From: a virus
Virus record (IMG/VR): IMGVR_UViG_3300036770_006954
Coordinates: 62,001-126,000 of that record
DNA: 64,000 nt
Direction: 5' to 3' (one strand)
Shown here: positions 9,201-18,685 of the stretch, piece by piece
Numbering within the stretch: the stretch's first letter is position 1
How the letters are laid out: each line of letters starts with the position of its first letter
Position numbers and translations under genes: made by a program
The notes under the pieces: generated by a model
What the model was told of the DNA's origin: nothing
Seen by the model: only the letters and a program-made list of their open reading frames with translations
Databases searched by the model: none

Positions 9201-11178
9201 TACAATTACCTTCCAATGGACCTAAGGTGACTGTATATGGGTATACACCCGTTGGTGACTCCAATGGGAAGAATCTGTTCCATGGACCAAACGACGCACA
9301 ATAAGTCATAACTGCGGTTGTAGGTCCGAGGATAAGAATATCAACGTTATTCCAACAATTAGTCGTTGCGCAAGTTGGTGTTGGCGATACTTCAAAAGTA
9401 TTTGTTGGTGTTGATGTGTTAGTTGGTGTAACTGTAGGTGTAGGGGTAGGGCAAGGGTCATCAAAAGGCCATGCAGAACCACCACCTCTACAAGGAGTAG
9501 AATATGAATTAACAGTTACTGCAGGACCACCAACAGTGCCTGTCACAAAACAATAATCGTCAAGATTATAAGTACCAATTGGTAAACCATCCAAAGTGAC
9601 AACAGATTCATCACAACAAGTCAATCCTGTAATAAATGCTGTTGATGCGGTTACAGTTATATTAACAATCGACGCACATCTTCCTGGTGGTGTCGGTGTA
9701 GGGGTTGGAGTTTGAGTTGCTGAATTTGTTGGTGTCGGTGATGCAAAAAACTGAGGACAAACCACATTAATAGCATCCAAGAAATTTCCACCTGCTTGTG
9801 CAGATGTTGCGGAAAACAATAATTGATAATTTTGTTCTTGTGCAACAAAATTAATAGTGTTAAAAGTCCATTGTCGGGTTACGGCAGTGTATTCTGTTGG
9901 GAAATAGATAAGACCTGTAGTTTGTCCACTAACTGCGACAACTAATGTATTTAAAAAGTCTTGTCTACCCATATGGGCAAACTGAATTTGGTATTGAGTT
10001 CCAGGTGTGGCGTAAAAGGCTTGAAATAACGCTTGTGGTGAGGCTAAATCGGCATTTACTTCGGCAAAATAATTACCTTCGTAGGCAAAATAATTTTGGA
10101 AACCACTTGGCCAAATTTCGATACTTTGGTCGGCAGCGGTGGTTTCCCAAAAAGGAATACAAAATTCAGGATAGAACCTTGGTTGGTTCGTAGAAGGTAA
10201 GCAAAATGATGTGCTTGTATTGAAATCTTCAAATGAAGTGTTTCCCAATCTTCCACAAGCTAAAGTTGGTGTGGGAGTCGGAGTTGCTGTTGGTGTTTGA
10301 GTTACCGTTGCAACAAACTGACATTCAGGAGCAGATGAGGCTCCTCCTACATATGTTCCGGTATTTTTGATGTATGTGAGACCATAAGGGGCAATTGGAT
10401 TAAACAACCAAACATCACCATTAGCGTTTGTTATGTATAAATCGTTATCATTTATAAACATTCCTAATGCATAAGGAATAGATGGTTGAACTATAAACTC
10501 CAACACCATTGCACCGGTTGAGTAGTTATAACCTCTTATGTAACCATCAACGGTTGTTGCATATAAAATGTTATTAGTTGTTAGAATCAAATCTCCATAA
10601 ACAACCCCTATTATATTGAATTTTGGCGTTACAACACCCGTAGTTGTGGTAATATCAATTTCAATCACGGTTAAACCACTTGTTGAAATCAATTTTGTAT
10701 TCGAAATTGCGGTCATACCTGCACCAAGTTCTACACCTGTTACTGCGATATTTCGGTTGTATAAAATCGAAAAAGGGTTCAGAGTAATATTATATTCGTA
10801 AATTGCTCCTGTGGTGTAGTATGCAGAATAAGTCCAAAGTTTTGTTGTTGTATTGGCAATATCTACACCATTACCCAAAATAGGTCCACCTAAAAATACT
10901 GATAAAGGTGTAACGGTATTACTCGAAAACTCGTAAATTGCACCCGGTGCTAAGAAAACCACACAGTCATCTAAAGAAGGTGGAGTAGTTGTGAATGAAT
11001 AATTGTAGTCGTATAAGGGTGAATAGACATCATAATCCCCAAAATAATAGGGGTTTAGGTAATTGAATGGGATTGTTTGTTCACCAATATCAATAGTTCC
11101 ACCACTATATGGGTTAAAAGTTACATTAACCGTTTGTCCGCTAAGATTATCACTTAAAACTCGAATTCCGACTGCCAT
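6244..11178 (-). CDS. giant modular Thr-Pro-linker adhesin
   Basis: 1644 aa, the largest gene here. Residues 1-285 form a strand-repeat domain that looks like a beta-propeller. After a linker, about 308-480 is a lectin/CBM-like domain (GNTSFEDF, then [19 protein letters not shown] and [10 protein letters not shown], a DUF642-like pattern). Then follow at least seven small Cys-rich modules, several starting C-x-C and containing D-C-N/F-G, each separated by Thr-Pro linkers. The longest linker is about 1244-1347. A last strand-rich domain precedes a short Thr-Pro tail at the C-terminus. There is no signal peptide. A GGAGG sequence and a GTATTTAT motif precede the start. Inferred role: tail-associated receptor or carbohydrate-binding fibre. 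Confidence 0.8.
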   Translation of the reverse strand: MAVGIRVLSDNLSGQTVNVTFNPYSGGTIDIGEQTIPFNYLNPYYFGDYDVYSPLYDYNYSFTTTPPSLDDCVVFLAPGAIYEFSSNTVTPLSVFLGGPILGNGVDIANTTTKLWTYSAYYTTGAIYEYNITLNPFSILYNRNIAVTGVELGAGMTAISNTKLISTSGLTVIEIDITTTTGVVTPKFNIIGVVYGDLILTTNNILYATTVDGYIRGYNYSTGAMVLEFIVQPSIPYALGMFINDNDLYITNANGDVWLFNPIAPYGLTYIKNTGTYVGGASSAPECQFVATVTQTPTATPTPTPTLACGRLGNTSFEDFNTSTSFCLPSTNQPRFYPEFCIPFWETTAADQSIEIWPSGFQNYFAYEGNYFAEVNADLASPQALFQAFYATPGTQYQIQFAHMGRQDFLNTLVVAVSGQTTGLIYFPTEYTAVTRQWTFNTINFVAQEQNYQLLFSATSAQAGGNFLDAINVVCPQFFASPTPTNSATQTPTPTPTPPGRCASIVNITVTASTAFITGLTCCDESVVTLDGLPIGTYNLDDYCFVTGTVGGPAVTVNSYSTPCRGGGSAWPFDDPCPTPTPTVTPTNTSTPTNTFEVSPTPTCATTNCWNNVDILILGPTTAVMTYCASFGPWNRFFPLESPTGVYPYTVTLGPLEGNCISGTTIYDANSDRILNSSFYNNCCEGVSVSPTPSVTASMTATPTVTPTETVTSTPTQTPTETPCECKTIEVTFNENCSNTISYIDCFGTLITKSASDFPQYTDNVFTSGSTIYVCICGDCVITSCLTTQTNLGAGCNLPTPTPTSSVTPTVTQTPTVTQTPTNTQTPSNTVTPSVTPTNTPTPTTSGCDCQTYTLYFTGATPCGENVNWVDCNGNFVSQGPSYFGLSVFSQFDSVNVCACVPPTSSCSDITVLRVGPCRNVFITPTPSNSPTVSVTANLTPTATSSNTPTPTNTSSNTPTPTITPTACNCVEYTFRNLEPIPAVFTATDCNGNIIDYTLEAYQVFTTCLCEGTINIYNNWIEITEVALCSPPPTPTPTPSVTSSQTPTPTPTLTQPCAGCLEYEVFGGVASGATWEFTYCSGGTETVQISGYSGRLVCLSTPPVLINYWDGGGGIIYAYYVALDCCGGPTPTPTETSVTPTPTPTPTETSTTSTPTPTETMTPTPTATCVLDECYQFVSVEITGDTIVQMTSCDGLYTYNRTLTATTYPDTVRFRFEFCFEKDSLVVLSGSTPVSVVYDTDCCLPPTTPTPTPTETSETPTPTPTNTETPTETPTPTPTETSETPTPTPTNTETPTNTPTETPTETPTPTNTETPTPTNTETPTQTPTPTNTETPTNTPTHTQTPTQTTGPIELYISNCSQFTSITDVTINSIPRPTFYVNSLPIGPQNPWPCPAAGGGNQYIADTDNTANPSSGIYTITLGLSSTPSGNGTPLLASLRVQDPPGTVTVLNNQTILLDSSVSQSVTLTSSYPITLTTLVDVQIQSSAPYNFITSPSGLPTSGNTIIDNGITDPNLLNSPNSGVYFNSFDSDDVDRLDYFSEFTGNTIFFTMTQSGTTVIYSGDSNSLKYWENGSDNGFVFGTVSGATPSGNIGLIQSASTNFVSGELIYIGIEVENDLVIPTPTPTATPSETSVTPTPTPTVTPS
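7137..7447 (-). repeat. longest Thr-Pro linker repeat of the giant adhesin
   Basis: About 310 bases of imperfect tandem units (plus-strand view GTTGGTGTTGGAGTTTCAGTA-like) coding roughly 100 residues of [12 protein letters not shown]. Longer internal blocks recur, pointing to unequal recombination. Confidence 0.75.
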
Positions 11179-11182
11179 AATA

Positions 11183-11190
11183 ATAAATAC
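11183..11190 (-). promoter_or_regulatory. TATTTAT-type candidate late promoter
   Basis: Minus-strand GTATTTAT four bases before the ATG at 11178. A GGAGG sequence lies just upstream of the motif, too far from the ATG for ideal ribosome binding. Confidence 0.45.
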
Positions 11191-11213
11191 TCAATACCTC
11201 CAATTAGTTTTTA

Positions 11214-11780
11214 TCAACACACACCTGTATTGATAATTAATGTTCCACTTATTTGTATTATTTTTACACCATCCGAAATTGTAAAGTTTGCCCCAATTGG
11301 TGGAATAGTTAATTCACGATTACCATAAACATGGTCACCGACAGTTAATTGTCTAAAAGGCTTGGTTGAATACACAGTAACATTTGAAGGAAACCCTCCG
11401 AATTGATTTATTTGTTGACAAACATCTTGAAAATAACCACCCGTTCTTAAATTTTGGATGAAGACTGCTGAGGGGGTAACGGAAGGTGTTACAGTATTTG
11501 TTGGTGTTGGTGTTTGAGTGGTTGGGGTTTGACTCAAACTTACTGTTGGTGTTACTGTTGGTGTGATTGTTGGTGTTGGTGTTGAGGAGGGACAAGGACC
11601 TAAATTAACTATATTCAAAGGTGCCCCATAAGATTCAACCGTGATTGATTCTGCACAAATACTTTCAGAAAATAATGGTGCAATTTGAGTAATATTTACA
11701 CTACCTGTACAACCAGTCCATTTATAAAATCCCTCTTGTACGGAGTTATAATTTGTTATTCTATAGTATAGACAAGACAT
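11214..11780 (-). CDS. small Thr-Pro-linker surface protein
   Basis: 188 aa. The N-terminal Cys-containing module (1-62, starting MSCLYYRITNY) resembles in style the first module of the 339-aa adhesin. A Thr-Pro linker follows at about 63-105, then a second strand-rich module (106-188) with a D-V-C motif and a terminal Cys like the modules of that protein. It lies between the 210-aa protein and the giant adhesin on the same strand, so it is probably part of the same fibre transcript. No enzymatic motif is visible. A structural or adhesion role is inferred from architecture and location. Confidence 0.7.
   Translation of the reverse strand: MSCLYYRITNYNSVQEGFYKWTGCTGSVNITQIAPLFSESICAESITVESYGAPLNIVNLGPCPSSTPTPTITPTVTPTVSLSQTPTTQTPTPTNTVTPSVTPSAVFIQNLRTGGYFQDVCQQINQFGGFPSNVTVYSTKPFRQLTVGDHVYGNRELTIPPIGANFTISDGVKIIQISGTLIINTGVC
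11465..11590 (-). repeat. Thr-Pro linker repeat
   Basis: Short coding repeat with GTTGGTGTTGGTGT-like units on the plus strand, encoding the linker of the 188-aa protein. Confidence 0.65.
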
Positions 11781-11791
11781 TTTTCAATCAA

Positions 11792-12424
11792 TTAGAATGT
11801 CTTGTTTAAAACGAATAAATCACTGTAAATATAGTTCAATGGGTCGTCGCTACTAAATTGTACCGTAATGTCCAAAGTGTTTGAAATTGTTGTATCAAAG
11901 TCTGTATTATTCGTTGTTTGAAAGGCAGTTCCATATACTTGCCCGTTTCCTTTAACCACTTGAAAATTACCATGACTAGAAATTGACCCTACAGTAGGAC
12001 CACCAATATTACGAATTGTAAAAAAAACACTCATAAACCAATTATCGCCTGATGCCGCAGGGTCAAAAGATGCACTTGTTGCAAGTATAACAGAACCTGA
12101 CTTAAGTCTTATTGTAATATCATCATTAGTATTATTCAAAACACCACCCATAATGAGTTGAAAACTATCCCCAACTGAAAATCCATTTGCGGGTACACTC
12201 AATGTTCCAACCCCTTCACCAATTATTGTTGTTTCGGATGTTGTCCCACTTACAGTAACACTATTTCCTGTTTGAGAAAAAAGACCATAAACTTGAGGAT
12301 ATGGGTTCAGTGAACCTTGTTTTACTCTGTATGTTGTACCAGATTGTGCAACGGCAAATTCCGCATTGGGTGTTATTCCTGAAGATAATAACTCGGGAAG
12401 TTGAGAAATGGGTAAATTTGGCAT
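11792..12424 (-). CDS. hypothetical fibre-associated protein
   Basis: 210 aa. The N-terminus (LPISQLPELLSSG, then a segment on the theme of AEFAVAQSGTTYRV) is the recurrent start of phage fibre and appendage proteins that attach to an upstream fibre. The remainder (about 45-210) is strand-rich, with many Gly, Ser, Thr and Asn residues, suggesting a jelly-roll or beta-sandwich tip domain. There are no Cys residues or Thr-Pro linkers, unlike its neighbours. It is transcribed with the adhesin genes and has a TATTTAT motif 8 bases before the ATG. The structural role is inferred; no named family was recognised. Confidence 0.7.
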   Translation of the reverse strand: MPNLPISQLPELLSSGITPNAEFAVAQSGTTYRVKQGSLNPYPQVYGLFSQTGNSVTVSGTTSETTIIGEGVGTLSVPANGFSVGDSFQLIMGGVLNNTNDDITIRLKSGSVILATSASFDPAASGDNWFMSVFFTIRNIGGPTVGSISSHGNFQVVKGNGQVYGTAFQTTNNTDFDTTISNTLDITVQFSSDDPLNYIYSDLFVLNKTF

Positions 12425-12432
12425 TTTATTTT

Positions 12433-12440
12433 ATAAATAT
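12433..12440 (-). promoter_or_regulatory. TATTTAT-type candidate late promoter
   Basis: Minus-strand ATATTTAT eight bases upstream of the ATG at 12424, between the 1193-aa and 210-aa genes. Confidence 0.45.
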
Positions 12441-12444
12441 TTGT

Positions 12445-15400
12445 TTATACGAAGTATTTCAAAACTATTATACCAGAGCCACCGTTTCCTCCCGCTCTTA
12501 CTCCTCCACTTGGATGTGAACCACCTCCTCCACCATTACCTGTGTTAGATACCGCATTAGCCCCTGTTACAACAGTATTTCCTCTTGCACCTGCACCACC
12601 TTTACCGTATTCAATTGAAGAACCTGTAATTGAGGATGTAAGTCCTGTACCTCCCGCACCACCTGAACTTGGATTATTAGGGGAACCGGCGCCGTTAGAA
12701 CCATTAGCGGTTGAACCTCCTCCTCCACCTCCGCATCCACCAACTGCACTACCCCAGTTTCCACCACCACTACCTCCTGTTGCAGCACTTACATTTGAAA
12801 CCTGTGAAAGTCCGGCAACTCCGACACCTCCGGGAGCAAGTCTACTACCTCCACCAGCACCACCACCGAGTGCCGTTATAGTGTCAAAGACTGAATTCGA
12901 ACCATCGGTTCCGTTAGTATTAACACCTGGAGTTGCGGCGCCACCCGTTCCACCTGAACCAACGGTGACCGTATATGAATTACCTGGAATTACAGATAAA
13001 ATTCCTGTTAGAACCATACCACCACCTCCACCAGCACCACCACCAGTATCGTACCCGTTACCACCACCACCTCCACCTGCAACAACAAGATATTCAACTG
13101 ATGTTACACCTGCAGGTGCTATCCAAGAAGTCGTACCAACAGTTGTGAATGATTCAATTGTTGGTGAGGGTGTTGTACTTGGTGTGGGCGTATTAGTTGG
13201 GGTTGTGGTTTGTGTTGGAGTTGGTGTTGGTTGTATTGGCTCTATCAAAATACCATTGGGTTCCTCACTTTCCTGAAGAATCATAAATAAATTTTCCTGA
13301 AGTAAAAATCCTTCGTTCGGTAAAGTACTGGTTGGTGTAGGTGTAACGCTACCTGTTGGAGTCAAAGTATTTGTGGGTGTTGGAGTTGGAGTGTTAGTGG
13401 GGGTTTCTGTCGGAGTATTAGTCGGAGTTTCTGTTGGAGTGTTGGTGGGACTTTCTGTTGGAGTGTTAGTGGGGGTTTCACTTGGAGTGTTAGTTTGAGT
13501 TGGGGTATTTGTTGGGGTTTCAGTATTTGTTGGCGTAGGAGTGTTAGTTGGGGTTTCAGTATTTGTTTGCGTTGGGGTGTTAGTTGGGGTTTCAGTATTT
13601 GTTGGCGTAGGAGTGTTAGTTGGAGTATTTGTTGGTGTTGAGGTTGATGTGGTTGTATTAGTTGGGGTGTTAGTTGGTGTAGAGGTCGATGTTACAGTTG
13701 GTGTAGGAGTTGCCAATAACTCAAAAGTGTATCCTGTTGTGAATGTATAGTTGAATCTACTAGTCCCCGAATAGTTAGAAGTTATTGAGGTGTATTGTGC
13801 ATCTCTAGTTAGATTTCTGTAATTGAAATCTAAAGAAGAAAATTCATAACCCCTTGTCTGACCTGATGGAATTAGAATTGTAACATTTTCAGTGATTGGT
13901 TCACCAACGAATGTGTCGAGTTGTATTGTAAATGATATTGATAAATCTACATCAACTGGCAACTGACTTTGAGCAATATAATTTGACTGTACGGACCCTT
14001 GATAAAATTCAGAAAGTAAATCAATGTTGTTTCCCTCTAACTCCAAGTAAGTTAAATCATTGTTGGGGATGGGGATTGAAATAATGTCACCATCAGGTAT
14101 AACAAGATAAGCTAGCTCTTCGTCAGGAATAACAATGTATTCTAAATCATTTGATGGTACTATAATTACACAATCAGGACAATCGGGATTTAACAACCCA
14201 TATTTCGGTTTCAAAATCCTAAAATTATGTTTTACTTCAGAGGCATCCAAAGGTTCAACATACATTCTAAAGGCACTTACTTCACCAATAAAACTACCCG
14301 CAAAAATTTCTTCCAAAAATATGTTTGTCGTGAGACCCGAATATATTGTATTATCTAAGTCTTCAGTTGTTAAACACTCAGGGTCTTGTTGATAAATTAT
14401 ATCAGAAATCTCAGGAGGACACCCTCCTGAAAAAGTAAGATTATCTTTGAGTCCTTGTGTACCCCCACCAACTGATATATTGAATGGTACACCAACTTGA
14501 CGCTCTTTAAACGTGTTTAGTGGTCTTGGAATAATTTCTTCAAAGTCTTCACATACCATCAATAATTTACCATTTACAAAAATTTTGAGAGTACCAAGTC
14601 GGTATTCTCTCTCTTGTAACCATAAGTCATTGATATGGACTTGAGTTGTTTTCGCAGGGGTATATCCTGAATAACCTTCTTCGTGGGTTATTGGTGGCAT
14701 TACCAAACTAACACTATTATTCGCCGAGGTTGCGGTAAAAACATCTTGTTCAATAACCCCTAAACCTCCAAGATAAGATAAATCTTTACACTCAAAATAG
14801 GCATTTCGTTCGAATACGGCATCAATTTGCACCCAGTGTTCAAAATTAATATAAGGTGTAAACTTACAATCTTCAAAAATACCACGGGTAGAACACCATT
14901 CTACAGTGGTCACACCAGTTACAAAACTTGTTCCTGTAAGACAAGTACCTGATGGTATACAACTTCCTGTAATCAAATATTCCTTTACACAAACTCTCGG
15001 GTTACCAGTGTCACCACTAAATCTGATTGACATGGCATTGGATACACCATCGTATAAAGGGTCCAATTCTTTAATTGATGCTTCGGTGGTACAACTACAC
15101 GGGCATCCACAAGTGCAATTCGACGATGTCACACCTGAGGGTTGGTATACTGGAATGCAATCTGCACCTGTTCCTCCTGATACTGCACAAGCACAGGTGT
15201 GCATACAGGTCAAACCCGAGGTCACTCTTGTATAACCTGTGTCGGAGGATGGACTTCCATCGGCGTAGTGGTAAAATTTGTTTTCAGCTCTACTACCCAT
15301 GAAAAAGAATGTTCCTTTGTTCTCAGGATAACGGGCATTTAAACCAATATTTGTATTACCTGTGAACTGATATTTCAATAACATCTCCACAGTCCAACCT

Positions 15401-16026
15401 TGACTCATTCTTGTTGGAAAAACTTCATAATCATAACCTTGGAGTTTGTAAAAACCCTGATAAAAACCACCTTGTAGTTTCGCCACCGTTCCGATGTTTC
15501 CACCGACATTTACATAATCCAAATCGTAAGAGTAAGAATTGTCATTCCATAGACGATTTTGGGGTGTGGTGTTTCCACTAATCGGATGCATTTTAAACCT
15601 TCGGTCGTAAACATATCTGTTGAAAGTTTCGGCGGTTGTGGTATAAAGACCTGTGTATGCGGTCATGGTGATACCCGACATTTGGGTTGTTAATCCATTG
15701 TCAATACCCGTTAAACCCACATCACAAATTTCGGTGGTTACAGGACAGAAGTTTGGGTCAACATCTAAAGGGTTATAAAAGTTTTCTGAAACAACAGTGT
15801 CATAAAGAAATTGACCAACTAAAGGAGATATGGTTGTCCCTGTTGAATTAAAATCAAACTTAAATGGCATCCTATTACCATCATCTTCAGCAATTAATAA
15901 AGGTGAGAAAATAACCTCTTGATGGAAGTCTCGGGCGTCGTCTGCCAAACAGAAATCTGTAATTTCATTGACAGGTTTTAACCCAATCTTCCTGTAATTG
16001 TATTGATTGATATTTTGGTATGCCAT
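12445..16026 (-). CDS. large tail-fibre protein with LamG-like, Thr-Pro and glycine-rich regions
   Basis: 1193 aa. Residues 1-190 look like an attachment region. Residues 200-600 include a LamG/concanavalin-like region ([15 protein letters not shown], later [13 protein letters not shown] and [14 protein letters not shown]), interrupted near 290-330 by a Cys-dense insert (CTCGCPCSC). Thr-Pro linkers cover about 769-900 and 923-962. The C-terminus (962-1193) is a glycine-rich domain opening with [13 protein letters not shown], like the Gly-rich tip domains of phage adhesins that carry host-range determinants. It is the first gene of the minus-strand fibre transcript and starts 49 bases from a divergent plus-strand gene. 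Likely the main host-binding fibre. Confidence 0.85.
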   Translation of the reverse strand: MAYQNINQYNYRKIGLKPVNEITDFCLADDARDFHQEVIFSPLLIAEDDGNRMPFKFDFNSTGTTISPLVGQFLYDTVVSENFYNPLDVDPNFCPVTTEICDVGLTGIDNGLTTQMSGITMTAYTGLYTTTAETFNRYVYDRRFKMHPISGNTTPQNRLWNDNSYSYDLDYVNVGGNIGTVAKLQGGFYQGFYKLQGYDYEVFPTRMSQGWTVEMLLKYQFTGNTNIGLNARYPENKGTFFFMGSRAENKFYHYADGSPSSDTGYTRVTSGLTCMHTCACAVSGGTGADCIPVYQPSGVTSSNCTCGCPCSCTTEASIKELDPLYDGVSNAMSIRFSGDTGNPRVCVKEYLITGSCIPSGTCLTGTSFVTGVTTVEWCSTRGIFEDCKFTPYINFEHWVQIDAVFERNAYFECKDLSYLGGLGVIEQDVFTATSANNSVSLVMPPITHEEGYSGYTPAKTTQVHINDLWLQEREYRLGTLKIFVNGKLLMVCEDFEEIIPRPLNTFKERQVGVPFNISVGGGTQGLKDNLTFSGGCPPEISDIIYQQDPECLTTEDLDNTIYSGLTTNIFLEEIFAGSFIGEVSAFRMYVEPLDASEVKHNFRILKPKYGLLNPDCPDCVIIVPSNDLEYIVIPDEELAYLVIPDGDIISIPIPNNDLTYLELEGNNIDLLSEFYQGSVQSNYIAQSQLPVDVDLSISFTIQLDTFVGEPITENVTILIPSGQTRGYEFSSLDFNYRNLTRDAQYTSITSNYSGTSRFNYTFTTGYTFELLATPTPTVTSTSTPTNTPTNTTTSTSTPTNTPTNTPTPTNTETPTNTPTQTNTETPTNTPTPTNTETPTNTPTQTNTPSETPTNTPTESPTNTPTETPTNTPTETPTNTPTPTPTNTLTPTGSVTPTPTSTLPNEGFLLQENLFMILQESEEPNGILIEPIQPTPTPTQTTTPTNTPTPSTTPSPTIESFTTVGTTSWIAPAGVTSVEYLVVAGGGGGGNGYDTGGGAGGGGGMVLTGILSVIPGNSYTVTVGSGGTGGAATPGVNTNGTDGSNSVFDTITALGGGAGGGSRLAPGGVGVAGLSQVSNVSAATGGSGGGNWGSAVGGCGGGGGGSTANGSNGAGSPNNPSSGGAGGTGLTSSITGSSIEYGKGGAGARGNTVVTGANAVSNTGNGGGGGSHPSGGVRAGGNGGSGIIVLKYFV
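13140..13260 (-). repeat. Thr-Pro linker repeat (short)
   Basis: Coding repeat for the second linker of the 1193-aa fibre, immediately before its glycine-rich tip. Confidence 0.6.
13325..13720 (-). repeat. Thr-Pro linker repeat (long)
   Basis: About 400 bases of tandem units (plus-strand view GGGGTTTCAGTATTTGTTGG-like) encoding [12 protein letters not shown] repeats. A block of about 50 bases recurs at least twice nearly unchanged, suggesting recent expansion. Confidence 0.75.
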
Positions 16027-16036
16027 AAACTATATG

Positions 16037-16044
16037 ATAAATAC
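16037..16044 (-). promoter_or_regulatory. TATTTAT-type candidate late promoter (minus arm of divergent pair)
   Basis: Minus-strand GTATTTAT ten bases before the fibre gene ATG at 16026. With 16056-16063 it forms an inverted repeat in the 49-base divergent gap. Confidence 0.55.
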
Positions 16045-16055
16045 CCTTCTTTTGA

Positions 16056-16063
16056 GTATTTAT
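16056..16063 (+). promoter_or_regulatory. TATTTAT-type candidate late promoter (plus arm of divergent pair)
   Basis: Plus-strand GTATTTAT twelve bases before the ATG at 16076. Its mirror copy serves the opposite gene, so the motif follows the sense strand. Confidence 0.55.
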
Positions 16064-16075
16064 AGTTAAAAAAGT

Positions 16076-16876
16076 ATGCTGAAATTAAACGAGGAATATT
16101 TCGGTTCAAATTATTACTTTCTCCTCCGTGAAAAGAAGGACAGCGGACACCTTTGGTTTTCCGTTGCAAATACAATAACGGAAGCAAGAAAAAAAGATGA
16201 GTATATTAAAGTACCAAAAGAGAAAATTGAAAAGCTCAAAAGTCATTTGAATAAACTGATTAAGAGTAAGACCAAGAAAAAACCAAACGAAATCAAAAGT
16301 GAAATTGAAGAGTTGGTAAACTCAGATGGGACTTTGTCAAATTCAAACGTTCCAATCTTAGACCCTCGGTTACACCCAAGAAAAACTATGGACCAAACTG
16401 TCCAAGCAACTACACAACCAGGTAATTACTTGGCTTGGTCTTACAGAGGTGGAAGAACATATTACTCAGAATCTGAAATGAAAGAAGAAGATATGTCAGC
16501 GGCTTTCGGTTATGAAGAAACAAAAGACATGACTCCTGAGGAAACTATTAAAACTCTTGAAAAAATGGGAGTTGAGAATCCTGTAGAAAGAGCAATTGAA
16601 TTCGGAAAGGACCCAAAAATTTCTCAAAAAAATAAAAAAAAGGGTAGTGATATGAAAATTCGTCTACAAGAAAAAGAAACCTTAAGACGAATTCAAAAAG
16701 AGCAAATGGCTAAAATAATTGAAGACATTTTGGTTAATAAGAAAAATAAAGAAGATATTGTTGGTAAAAAAAAGGGTAAAGAAGTTCTAACTAAAGCGGA
16801 AATTATGGATTTAATCAAGAAAAACGAACCCGTTGAAAATATCGATAAAGTTATAAAATCATCTCGTGAACAGTAG
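16076..16876 (+). CDS. hypothetical virion-type protein
   Basis: 266 aa, highly charged, with Lys-rich stretches at about 190-250 and no membrane segment. The middle (about 95-140) has a less charged segment with TTQPGNYLAWSYRGGRTYY. The C-terminal 80 residues are predicted by eye to be helical with heptad-like spacing. No family was recognised. It is the first gene of a five-gene plus-strand set of small proteins with short overlaps and sits behind a late-type motif, so a head or tail structural or assembly role is likely. Confidence 0.65.
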   Translation: MLKLNEEYFGSNYYFLLREKKDSGHLWFSVANTITEARKKDEYIKVPKEKIEKLKSHLNKLIKSKTKKKPNEIKSEIEELVNSDGTLSNSNVPILDPRLHPRKTMDQTVQATTQPGNYLAWSYRGGRTYYSESEMKEEDMSAAFGYEETKDMTPEETIKTLEKMGVENPVERAIEFGKDPKISQKNKKKGSDMKIRLQEKETLRRIQKEQMAKIIEDILVNKKNKEDIVGKKKGKEVLTKAEIMDLIKKNEPVENIDKVIKSSREQ

Positions 16877-17354
16877 TCTTTACAATTCAAGTATCGGTGA
16901 GGTGTTGATTCCAAAAGAAATTAAACAACATCTTGTAAATTCTTTTGCCCAAGCACAAGGTGCCGATATAAATACGGAAGGATTCAGAAGGAACCAAGAA
17001 TTACAAGGTCAAGAAAAAATTACCTACAAACAACTCAAAAGAATTAAAAACTTTTTTGATAACTTTAAAGGTAAACCCACAGAATTACCCTTCATTTTAA
17101 ATGGTGGTGTACTTATGAAAAACTGGGTGAATAATACTTTATCAAGTATGAGAAACAACACACAAAATAATCAACAAGATACTACACCTGAAGATTCTAA
17201 GGTGAATTCAAGTGATTTGAAAAATAATGTGAAGGACTTGGTGAGACCATCCAAAGAACACAAAAGGACCGCACAGAAACATGCCACAGCAACTTATGAA
17301 CAAACAGTTGTTGAAAGTCTGAAAAGAATAAATGAATTAATCTCAAAAATCTAA
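16866..17354 (+). CDS. hypothetical protein
   Basis: 162 aa. A GTG start at 16866 is used because the reading frame overlaps the previous gene's stop by 11 bases and no ATG occurs before the conserved-looking segment GEVLIPKEIKQHLVNSFAQA. The N-terminal half is helical with an F-x-x-F/Lys-Pro segment (LKRIKNFFDNFKGKP). The C-terminal half is Asn/Gln-rich and charged, probably flexible. It has no catalytic motif. Placement in the overlapping five-gene set suggests a shared structural or assembly role. Confidence 0.6.
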   Translation: MNSSLYNSSIGEVLIPKEIKQHLVNSFAQAQGADINTEGFRRNQELQGQEKITYKQLKRIKNFFDNFKGKPTELPFILNGGVLMKNWVNNTLSSMRNNTQNNQQDTTPEDSKVNSSDLKNNVKDLVRPSKEHKRTAQKHATATYEQTVVESLKRINELISKI

Positions 17355-17662
17355 TGCCAGCTAATAACCCCAAGGTTTACGAACCTTTAGATTTAAATCA
17401 AACTGAACAAAACAATCTAACGGCAATTGCCGATTTGGAAAGAAAAAAATTAATCACTCGTAATGACTTTAAACAAGGTGCGGATGAATATGGTGTAACG
17501 AATTCACAGGCTCTTGCAGATGGTGATGATATGGGTAGAGGTACAGGTGTCTTCTTGGATGTGTACAATGACGCCGCAGGTACTAGTGTTGATGTATTTG
17601 AAAGAAAAGACGACATCAAAATCAACAAATACAATAGATTTAAAACATATCCTAACTTCTAA
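17354..17662 (+). CDS. hypothetical small protein
   Basis: 102 aa, starting on the last base of the previous stop codon and ending on the first base of the next ATG, so translation is tightly coupled. The sequence is acidic at first and rich in Asp, Asn and Thr. No domain was recognised; FKQGADEYGVTNSQALADGDD is the most distinctive segment. A small virion protein is the simplest reading from its neighbours. Confidence 0.6.
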   Translation: MPANNPKVYEPLDLNQTEQNNLTAIADLERKKLITRNDFKQGADEYGVTNSQALADGDDMGRGTGVFLDVYNDAAGTSVDVFERKDDIKINKYNRFKTYPNF

Positions 17663-18042
17663 TGAAACTAACTGAAGTCTTTAAATCTTTGATTACCGAA
17701 ATCGCTTCTGTAGATTCGGTAAGAAAATCTATTGAAGACAAACAAAAAATTATCATGTATTATGATGGTGATGAACCAGGTGGTAGGGGTTTAAGACTTA
17801 TTGAACCTGTTGCCCTTGGAAGAAGTAAAAGAGGTAATTTAGTTTTACGGGCTTGGGATGAGGAAGGTGCATCACACAGAGGATACTTAGGTACACGACC
17901 TATGCCGGGATGGAGATTATTCAAACTTGATAAAATATTGTCCTATAAACCGTCGGGTGAAAATTTTAATACACCAAGACCAAATTTTAACCCAACTGGT
18001 GACAAAGACATGACAAGTATTATTATTATAGCAAAATTCTAA
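17662..18042 (+). CDS. WYL-like small protein with a possible capsid-targeting N-terminus
   Basis: 126 aa. Residues 28-95 resemble the WYL/Sm-like fold: IIMYYDGDE, then GLRLIEPVALG, LVLRAWDEEG and FKLDKILSY follow the usual order of that domain (basic or aromatic substrate-binding face, iEP motif, frL-D-I strand). WYL domains in bacteria bind nucleic acid or nucleotide-type ligands as part of regulators; here there is no attached DNA-binding domain. The first 16 residues (MKLTEVFKSLITEIAS) match a recurrent N-terminal pattern in this phage (see findings) and could direct packaging into the prohead. Both assignments are inference. Confidence 0.6.
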   Translation: MKLTEVFKSLITEIASVDSVRKSIEDKQKIIMYYDGDEPGGRGLRLIEPVALGRSKRGNLVLRAWDEEGASHRGYLGTRPMPGWRLFKLDKILSYKPSGENFNTPRPNFNPTGDKDMTSIIIIAKF

Positions 18043-18045
18043 CAA

Positions 18046-18630
18046 ATGGACTTAGAAAAAATTATGTTGTCAAAGGCTATCATGGATAGACATAGCCAAA
18101 TGGATTCGGGTAGTGCCCCTAAACCAAAATCGAATACGGTTTTGGAAAACTATGATGCTCCCCAAGCAAGATATAATATTCCACAAGAATTTATGGGTGA
18201 AGCACCACAAAGAATGCAAATGCCACAAGCACCATCAATTCCTGTAAGTCCATTCGCTAACAAACCATATCCTGTAGCTTCATCAGAAGCCATCAAAAAT
18301 TCAAAACTACCTGATGCAATTAAAAAATTAATGATTGAGCACCCTATCGAACAACCAACTTCAATGTCTGGTGGGGCAGTTTTATCCGATGAATTAGTGG
18401 AAAGAGCATCAAGACTTATGGGTAATAATAAAAAACCTGTAATGGAACAAGCAATACCACATCAGAATACAGGTGACCTGAGAACTATATTAAAAGAAGT
18501 TGTTCAAGAAGTCTTGGCTGAGAATGGATTGTTGATGGAAGGTGCTGAAAAATCAAATGAATCATTCAGATTTCAAGTTGGAAAACATCTTTTTGAAGGG
18601 AAACTTACGAAAATCAAAAAATTATCTTAG
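18046..18630 (+). CDS. hypothetical virion-type protein
   Basis: 194 aa. The N-terminal 35 residues are helical and charged, followed by a Pro/Gln/Met-rich flexible stretch (about 40-100, e.g. QRMQMPQAPSIPVSP). A helical segment near 143-160 (DLRTILKEVVQEVLAENG) matches the L-x-x-I-x-x-x-V-x-E pattern found in other proteins of this phage. The C-terminal 25 residues (FRFQVGKHLFEGKLTKIKKLS) look like a small beta-barrel hairpin often seen at the end of phage virion proteins. No enzymatic motif. Last gene of the five-gene set. Confidence 0.65.
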   Translation: MDLEKIMLSKAIMDRHSQMDSGSAPKPKSNTVLENYDAPQARYNIPQEFMGEAPQRMQMPQAPSIPVSPFANKPYPVASSEAIKNSKLPDAIKKLMIEHPIEQPTSMSGGAVLSDELVERASRLMGNNKKPVMEQAIPHQNTGDLRTILKEVVQEVLAENGLLMEGAEKSNESFRFQVGKHLFEGKLTKIKKLS

Positions 18631-18685
18631 GTACTTTTCATTTGTGAATTGATTTCTTATATTTTAGGGAACTAAAATAGAATTC

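Noticed and set aside
13541-13750. Plus-strand reading frames rich in Val/Gly (VGVLVGV) opposite the Thr-Pro linkers, here and at 5805-6044, 7141-7338 and 12542-13276
   Set aside because: They are the mirror image of GTTGGTGT coding repeats on the other strand and have no domain, leader or neighbour support.
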